From Pseudomonadota bacterium (GTDB taxonomy: Bacteria > Pseudomonadota > Gammaproteobacteria > Burkholderiales > Burkholderiaceae), in NCBI GenBank assembly GCA_023441105.1, contig JAEZQX010000023.1, forward strand, positions 1-12,512: DNA of 12,512 nucleotides, written 5' to 3'. Of the stretch, positions 8,703 to 12,512 are shown piece by piece. The notes below the pieces were generated by a model that was not told the DNA's origin, did not search any database, and was given only the letters and a program-made list of their open reading frames with translations. The first letter of the stretch is position 1, and every line of letters starts with the position of its first letter. The translations under genes and the position numbers were made by a program.

Positions 8703-8915
8703 ATGGGATCAATGAGCATCTGGCACTGGCTGATCGTGCTGGTGATCATCATGCTGGTCTTCGGAACCAAGAAGCTGAAGAACATCGGCGCCGACCTCGG
8801 TGGCGCGGTGAAAGGCTTCAAGGAAGGGGTCAAGGAAGGCAGCGCGGACAGCGGCAGCACCTCCAGCACCCAGGACGCCAAGACCATCGACGTCGACGCC
8901 AAGCCCAAGGTCTGA
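8703..8915 (+). CDS. tatA: Sec-independent protein translocase subunit TatA
   Basis: TatA oligomerises in the inner membrane to form the conducting element of the twin-arginine pathway, which exports folded proteins. The 70-residue product has a short N-terminal transmembrane helix (about residues 6-20, starting SIWHWL), the Phe20-Gly21 hinge followed by TKKLKNIG, an amphipathic helix to about residue 45, and an unstructured polar C-terminus. The ATG at 8703 has AGGAG at 8689-8693 with a nine-base spacer, the clearest ribosome site in the tat cluster. A second ATG three codons in (8712) is less likely because MGSxSIWHWL is the family start. It follows hinT after 70 bases. Confidence 0.96.
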   Translation: MGSMSIWHWLIVLVIIMLVFGTKKLKNIGADLGGAVKGFKEGVKEGSADSGSTSSTQDAKTIDVDAKPKV

Positions 8916-8981
8916 CGGCGGTCGCTGGAGCCGGAGGAGCAGGACACGCGCCGTCGGTGAGACGCCGGGCGCGCGTGCAAC

Positions 8982-9002
8982 CGAGCGGCGTCGAGCCGCT
9001 CG
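8982..9002 (+). terminator. Hairpin in the tatA-tatB spacer, possible partial terminator or mRNA stabiliser
   Basis: CGAGCGGC at 8982-8989 and GCCGCTCG at 8995-9002 form a perfect 8-bp stem with a five-base loop, followed by only TTT. It lies 66 bases after the tatA stop. The short T tract makes it at best a weak intrinsic terminator. It could instead protect the tatA 3' end and help make TatA more abundant than TatB and TatC. The palindrome TCACGTGA follows at 9005-9012. Confidence 0.45.
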
Positions 9003-9026
9003 TTTCACGTGAGCGTCGGCATCCGG

Positions 9027-9128
9027 CACCAGCTCCATCCGCGCGCCCGTCGGCCTTGCCGCCACTGCCGGCCCCTCCGGTCCTGTCGATCCCTTCTTCC
9101 ATCCACGCCATTCGCCGGATCCCCTCGA
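9027..9128 (+). other. C-rich, G-poor untranslated stretch before tatB
   Basis: This part of the 213-base tatA-tatB spacer is dominated by C and T on the RNA-like strand: 9051-9110 holds 30 C and 12 G. No gene is supported in it, and the final bases before the tatB ATG lack a Shine-Dalgarno sequence. C-rich, G-poor RNA is what Rho loading sites look like, so premature termination between tatA and tatB is possible. That role is inferred from composition only. Confidence 0.3.
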
Positions 9129-9581
9129 ATGTTTGACATCAGCTTCATGGAAATGCTGATCGTCGCGATCGCCGCGCTGCTGGTGATCGGGCCGGAGCGC
9201 CTGCCGAAGGTCGCTCGCCAGGCAGGGCAGTGGATAAGCAAGATGCGTCGCTACGTCGAGGACGTGAAGTCGGACTTCAATCGCCAGCTCGAGCTGTCGG
9301 AGCTCCGGGACCTCAAGAAGGACGTCGAGGACGCTGCCCGTTCCATCGAGGGCAGCGTCGGCGGTGCGGTTTCCGACATGAAGACCTCGTTCGATTCGGT
9401 CCAGCACTCGCTGGAGGAGCCGTCGGCTGCCGGCGATCCGTCCACCTCCGCACCCGCGCCCGTGACCAACTGGGACGAGATCTACGCCACGCGCCGCACC
9501 CGCGAGCGGATCAAGGACCGCCGGATCGAGCGCGAGCGTGAGCGCGGCTTCAAGCGGCCGCGCCGGCCGCTGGTTCGCTGA
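9129..9581 (+). CDS. tatB: Sec-independent protein translocase subunit TatB
   Basis: TatB pairs with TatC to form the receptor for twin-arginine signal peptides. The 150-residue product opens with MFDISFMEMLIVAIAALLVIGPERLP, carrying one transmembrane helix at about residues 5-20, the Gly21-Pro22-Glu23 hinge and then a long charged amphipathic helix to about residue 70. The C-terminal region is variable and ends in a very basic Arg-rich segment (residues 121-150). The ATG at 9129 is chosen because TatB begins at its membrane helix; an in-frame GTG at 9009 would add 40 basic residues unlike TatB. No ribosome site is visible. The stop overlaps the tatC start by one base. Confidence 0.95.
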   Translation: MFDISFMEMLIVAIAALLVIGPERLPKVARQAGQWISKMRRYVEDVKSDFNRQLELSELRDLKKDVEDAARSIEGSVGGAVSDMKTSFDSVQHSLEEPSAAGDPSTSAPAPVTNWDEIYATRRTRERIKDRRIERERERGFKRPRRPLVR

Positions 9582-10351
9582 TGTTCGGTTTCGGCCGCAA
9601 GGACAAGCCCGAGGAGGACGAGGGCTTCATCTCGCACCTCGTCGAGCTGCGCAACCGGGTCGTGCAGTCGCTGCTGGTCGTGCTGCTCATGTTCGGCGTT
9701 TGCTTCTACTTCGCCCCGGACATCATGCGCTTTCTCGCGTTGCCGCTGAATGCGGCGCTGCCGGAGGGCTCGAAGGCGGTGTTCATCGCCGGCGAGGGCG
9801 CGTTCTTCACCCTGACCAAGATCGCCTTCCTGACCGCGATCCTCGCCTCGCTGCCCTGGATCCTCTACCAGGCGTGGGCCTTCGTGGCCCCCGGGCTCTA
9901 TGCCCACGAGCGCCGCTTCGCCCTGCCGCTGATCGTCTCCTCGGTGTTCTTCCTGGTGCTGGGCATCTCCTTCGCCTACTACTTCGTGCTGCCCGCCGCC
10001 TACAAGTTCTTCTTCGCCTTCGCCGAGCGGACCGGGGCGGACGTGATGCAGGACCTGCAGCGCTACTGGGACTTCACGCTCGCCATCTTCTTCGGCTTCG
10101 GCCTGACCTTCGAGGTGCCGGTGGTGCAGATGCTGCTGGTCAAGCTGGGCATGGTTTCGCAGCAGCAGCTGCGCGAGGCGCGGCGCTATGTCGTCGTCGG
10201 GGCGTTCATCGTCGCCGCCGTCCTGACGCCGCCGGACGTGCTGTCGCAGTTCATGCTGGCGATTCCGCTGATCCTGCTCTATGAGCTGGGGATCGTTCTG
10301 GCCGGGTTCCTGACCTCACACAGCCGGGCACCGGAAACCGACGGCGCCTGA
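9581..10351 (+). CDS. tatC: Sec-independent protein translocase subunit TatC
   Basis: TatC is the polytopic inner-membrane core of the Tat receptor and binds the twin-arginine signal. The 256-residue product has six predicted transmembrane segments at about residues 28-46, 75-97, 112-138, 165-188, 203-220 and 222-244. Family motifs are HLVELRNR at the cytoplasmic N-terminus (residues 19-26), FVAPGLYAHERR in the second cytoplasmic/periplasmic region, FGFGLTFEVPVV with Glu178, and LTPPDVLSQ between the last two helices. Length is typical. The ATG shares its A with the tatB stop (TGATG), implying coupled TatB and TatC synthesis, which fits their 1:1 complex. A GC-rich hairpin follows directly. 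Confidence 0.97.
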   Translation: MFGFGRKDKPEEDEGFISHLVELRNRVVQSLLVVLLMFGVCFYFAPDIMRFLALPLNAALPEGSKAVFIAGEGAFFTLTKIAFLTAILASLPWILYQAWAFVAPGLYAHERRFALPLIVSSVFFLVLGISFAYYFVLPAAYKFFFAFAERTGADVMQDLQRYWDFTLAIFFGFGLTFEVPVVQMLLVKLGMVSQQQLREARRYVVVGAFIVAAVLTPPDVLSQFMLAIPLILLYELGIVLAGFLTSHSRAPETDGA

Positions 10352-10355
10352 GGCA

Positions 10356-10378
10356 GCCCCCGCGACCTTGGCGGGGGC
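10356..10378. terminator. GC-rich hairpin between convergent tatC and the protease gene
   Basis: GCCCCCGC at 10356-10363 pairs perfectly with GCGGGGGC at 10371-10378 around a seven-base loop. It sits five bases after the tatC stop and 25 bases beyond the 3' end of the opposing protease gene, the expected position for a bidirectional terminator. No T tract follows on either strand, so efficiency is uncertain. Confidence 0.55.
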
Positions 10379-10402
10379 GGGCACTCCCGGAACTGCCGGT
10401 CC

Positions 10403-11662
10403 TCAGCGATTGAGCGGCGCCGCCTTCGGGTTCGGCCGGGTGCCGATGACAATGGGCACGTCCACTTCATCCGCATCGCGCAGGAAGCGGAAGCGGGCGG
10501 TGGAACCGGGCGCCAGCAGCGAGATCATGTTGAGCATCGTCGCGACGTTGCCGACCGGCTTGCCGTTCAGGCTGATCAGGATGTCCCCCACCTTGACCCC
10601 CGCCTTCTCGGCGGGCCCACCGCGCATGATGCCGGCGATGATCGCGCCGTCGCGGCGGGGCAGCCGGAAGGCCTCCGCCAGCTCCGGCGTGACGTCCTGC
10701 GGCTCGACGCCGATGTAGCCCCGGATCACCCGCCCGTGCTTGATGATCTGGTTCATCACGTCCTGCACCGTGGACGACGGGATGGCGAAGCCGATGCCCA
10801 GCGAGCCGCCGGTACGCGAGTAGATGGCGGTGTTGATGCCGAGCAGCCGGCCGGAGGTGTCGACCAGCGCGCCGCCCGAGTTGCCGGGATTGATGGCGGC
10901 ATCGGTCTGGATGAAGTTCTCGAAGGTGTTGATGCCCAGCTGCGTGCGCCCCAGGGCGGAGATGATGCCCATCGTCACGGTCTGGCCGACGCCGAAGGGA
11001 TTGCCGATGGCGAGGACGACGTCGCCGATCTCGGCCTTGTTCGGGTCGCCGAACTCGATGGCCGGCAGTCCGCGGCGATCCGCCTTCAGCACCGCGAGGT
11101 CGGTCTCCGGATCGCTGCCCACCAGCTTGGCGCGCACCCGCTGGCCGTCGGCCAGCACCACTTCCGTCTCGCCTTCTTCCTCGAGCACGTGATGGTTGGT
11201 GAGGATGTAGCCGTCGCTGCTGGCGATCACACCGGAACCGAGGTTGGAGCCGAGGTCGGGGCGAGGCGCGTTCTCGCCGAAGCGGCGCGATCCCGGCTCA
11301 CGGGCAAACGGCTCGCGACCGCCGCCTGCGCGGTCGCCGGTGAGGATGTTCACGACCGCCGGCGTCGCGCGGCGGGCGGCCTCGCTGTATGACAGAATGG
11401 CTGCTGCCGAGGACATGCCGCCGGCCGTGGAGCCGGTGGCGGCACCGCGGTCCTGTCCCGCGGCGGAGCCGGCGCCGGGTTCGCCTGCCGCAGGCAGGCT
11501 GCGGCCGTCGGGCGCCCCTGCGCCGTTCGCCTGCTCCGTGCCCTGATTTGCCGGCTGCCGCAGTGGGCGCGGCAGCCATTCGGGCCGCAGCGTGGCCAGC
11601 ACGAACAAGGCGGCCAGCATCACCGTGACGCCCTGGGCAAACAGCAACCAGTATTTCTTCAA
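10403..11662 (-). CDS. Membrane-anchored DegS/HtrA-type serine protease with one PDZ domain
   Basis: This is probably a periplasmic quality-control or stress-sensing endopeptidase tethered to the inner membrane. The 419-residue product has an N-terminal membrane anchor at about residues 6-25, a disordered Ala/Gly/Gln-rich linker to about residue 85, a trypsin-like domain with triad His158 (TNHHV), Asp188 (ETDLAVLK) and Ser262 (NPGNSGGAL), and one PDZ domain at about 312-405 that opens GYIGVEPQ. One PDZ plus an anchor matches DegS rather than two-PDZ DegP/DegQ. Whether it cleaves an RseA-like anti-sigma factor cannot be told here. The start codon is TTG, supported by AGGAG ten bases upstream and by the anchor beginning at once (MKKYWLLFAQ). 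It is convergent with tatC and divergent from the NIF3 gene. Confidence 0.93.
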   Translation of the reverse strand: MKKYWLLFAQGVTVMLAALFVLATLRPEWLPRPLRQPANQGTEQANGAGAPDGRSLPAAGEPGAGSAAGQDRGAATGSTAGGMSSAAAILSYSEAARRATPAVVNILTGDRAGGGREPFAREPGSRRFGENAPRPDLGSNLGSGVIASSDGYILTNHHVLEEEGETEVVLADGQRVRAKLVGSDPETDLAVLKADRRGLPAIEFGDPNKAEIGDVVLAIGNPFGVGQTVTMGIISALGRTQLGINTFENFIQTDAAINPGNSGGALVDTSGRLLGINTAIYSRTGGSLGIGFAIPSSTVQDVMNQIIKHGRVIRGYIGVEPQDVTPELAEAFRLPRRDGAIIAGIMRGGPAEKAGVKVGDILISLNGKPVGNVATMLNMISLLAPGSTARFRFLRDADEVDVPIVIGTRPNPKAAPLNR

Positions 11663-11672
11663 CTTCGAAAGG

Positions 11673-11677
11673 CTCCT
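11673..11677 (-). promoter_or_regulatory. Ribosome binding site supporting the TTG start of the protease gene
   Basis: Read on the minus strand this is AGGAG, ten bases before the TTG at 11662-11660. It lies in the 38-base gap shared with the divergent NIF3 gene. No convincing -35/-10 pair fits in that gap, so the promoters of both genes must reach into the neighbouring coding sequence. Confidence 0.6.
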
Positions 11678-11700
11678 GATCGCGGGGGCGGGAAGGCGAG

Positions 11701-12450
11701 ATGGTCAGTACGCCGGACTTGGTCCGTTACCTGGATGGACTGCTTGAGACGTCCGCAATCAAGGATTATTGTCCAAACGGTTTGCAGGTGGAAGGCGCGC
11801 CGGTCGTCTCACGGGCGGTGTTCGCGGTGACGGCCAGCCTGGCGGTGGTCGAGCAGGCTGCTGCCGAAGGCGCCCAGGCGCTGATCGTGCATCACGGCTG
11901 GTTCTGGCGCGGCGAGGATCCGCGGGTCATCGGACCGCGCCGGCGGCGACTCGCGCGCTTGCTCGCGGCCGACATCAACCTGATCGGCTACCACCTGCCG
12001 CTCGACCTGCATCCCGAGCTCGGCAACAACGCGCAATTCGGCAGCCGGATGGGTTGGCGCATCGATCGCACCGGAGGCGACCGCAACCTGCTCGCCTTCG
12101 CCGAACTGGCGGAGCCGCTGGCGGCGGCCCGGCTTGGCGAGCAGCTTCACCAGCGGCTCGATCGCCGGCCGCTCCTGGTCGGCGACCTGGAGCGGAACGT
12201 GCGTCGGATCGCCTGGTGCACCGGTGCCGCCCAGGACATGCTCGACGCGGCCATCGACCTGGGCGCCGAGGCCTTCGTCAGTGGCGAGATTTCGGAGCGG
12301 ACCACGCACCTGGCCCGCGAGGCGGGCGTGGTCTACGCCGCCGCCGGCCACCACGCCACGGAGCGCTACGGCATCCAGGCGCTCGGACGGCACCTCGCCG
12401 AGCGATTCGGCATCGACGCGACGTTCATCGACGATCCGAATCCGGTCTAG
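11701..12450 (+). CDS. NIF3/YbgI family dinuclear metal-binding protein
   Basis: The family (NIF3, DUF34, GTP cyclohydrolase I type 2-like) forms hexameric rings with a two-metal site. Its biochemical role is not settled, and links to metal handling and GTP cyclohydrolase have been proposed. The 249-residue product shows the N-terminal KDYCPNGLQVEG, the metal-site histidines His64 and His65 in IVHHGWFW, Asp102 in HLPLDLHPELGNN, and the C-terminal GHHATERYG with His217 and Glu221. The pattern matches E. coli YbgI (H63, H64, D101, H215, E219). The ATG at 11701 follows a G/A-rich GGAAGG at 11691-11696 with a short spacer. In betaproteobacteria this gene often sits between a DegS-type protease and the petABC cytochrome bc1 genes, so petA would be expected beyond the window; that is inference. 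Confidence 0.92.
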   Translation: MVSTPDLVRYLDGLLETSAIKDYCPNGLQVEGAPVVSRAVFAVTASLAVVEQAAAEGAQALIVHHGWFWRGEDPRVIGPRRRRLARLLAADINLIGYHLPLDLHPELGNNAQFGSRMGWRIDRTGGDRNLLAFAELAEPLAAARLGEQLHQRLDRRPLLVGDLERNVRRIAWCTGAAQDMLDAAIDLGAEAFVSGEISERTTHLAREAGVVYAAAGHHATERYGIQALGRHLAERFGIDATFIDDPNPV

Positions 12451-12468
12451 GAGCCTGGGCCAGGCTCC
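12450..12468 (+). terminator. Hairpin at the stop codon of the NIF3 gene
   Basis: GGAGCCT at 12450-12456 pairs with AGGCTCC at 12462-12468 around a five-base loop. The larger 9-base inverted repeat with a single central G runs 12450-12468. It begins on the last base of the stop codon and no T tract follows, so termination is possible but unproven. Confidence 0.4.
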
Positions 12469-12477
12469 GAGGCGCCC

Positions 12478-12502
12478 GGCGGCAACGCGGGCCGCCCCCC
12501 CC
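12478..12502 (+). other. Second hairpin and eight-C run downstream of the NIF3 gene
   Basis: GGCGGC at 12478-12483 pairs with GCCGCC at 12491-12496, and C continues unbroken from 12495 to 12502. It may belong to a terminator region or to the leader of the next gene. The window ends ten bases later, so nothing more can be said. Confidence 0.3.
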
Positions 12503-12512
12503 GGTGAAGCCC

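Noticed and set aside
9009..9128. Longer tatB starting at GTG 9009
   Set aside because: It would add 40 Arg/Pro/Ser-rich residues before the membrane helix; TatB proteins begin at MFDIxF.
11761..11795. AT-rich patch in the NIF3 gene as a minus-strand promoter for the protease (AATAAT on the minus strand)
   Set aside because: No acceptable -35 lies at 16-18 bases (at most 3 of 6 matches). The patch encodes the conserved KDYCPNGLQ segment, which explains its composition.

Overview
The window is a compact, very G+C-rich chromosomal segment of core housekeeping genes. It most resembles a betaproteobacterium, probably Burkholderiales-like. That is an inference from gene order (murA, the his operon, hinT, tatABC, a divergent DegS-type protease, then a NIF3 protein) and from protein wording such as the short HisG, the single-domain HisB and separate HisI and HisE. 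No mobile element, CRISPR array, tRNA or rRNA was seen, and apart from one gene fusion there is no sign of recent transfer.

Layout: 1-169 is a leader with a 15-bp imperfect hairpin and a separate perfect palindrome. murA (170-1477) is followed by a tight histidine operon: hisG, a fused hisD-hisC, hisB, hisH, hisA, hisF, hisI and hisE (1491-8258). Its gene junctions are overlaps or gaps of 20 bases or fewer. hinT (8270-8632) and the twin-arginine translocase genes tatA, tatB and tatC (8703-10351) follow on the same strand. A 213-base spacer between tatA and tatB is the only long gap in the run. A GC-rich hairpin separates tatC from a convergent membrane-anchored HtrA/DegS-like protease (10403-11662, minus strand, TTG start). 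A NIF3/YbgI-family gene (11701-12450) diverges from it across only 38 bases, and two hairpins follow its stop.

How the genes work together: HisG, HisE, HisI, HisA, HisH/HisF, HisB, HisC and HisD cover the pathway from PRPP and ATP to L-histidine. Two parts are not here: the histidinol-phosphate phosphatase and the HisZ regulatory subunit that a short HisG normally needs. TatA, TatB and TatC form a complete Sec-independent export system for folded proteins. MurA makes the first committed peptidoglycan precursor.

The standout feature is that histidinol dehydrogenase and histidinol-phosphate aminotransferase form one uninterrupted 824-residue reading frame, joined by an Ala/Pro/Gly/Ser-rich linker with the key active-site residues of both halves intact. 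The two enzymes are not consecutive in the pathway; the missing phosphatase acts between them. No wholly new system is evident. The other points of interest are smaller: low-complexity N-terminal tails on HisF, HisI and HisE, the structured tatA-tatB spacer, and the palindromes ahead of murA.
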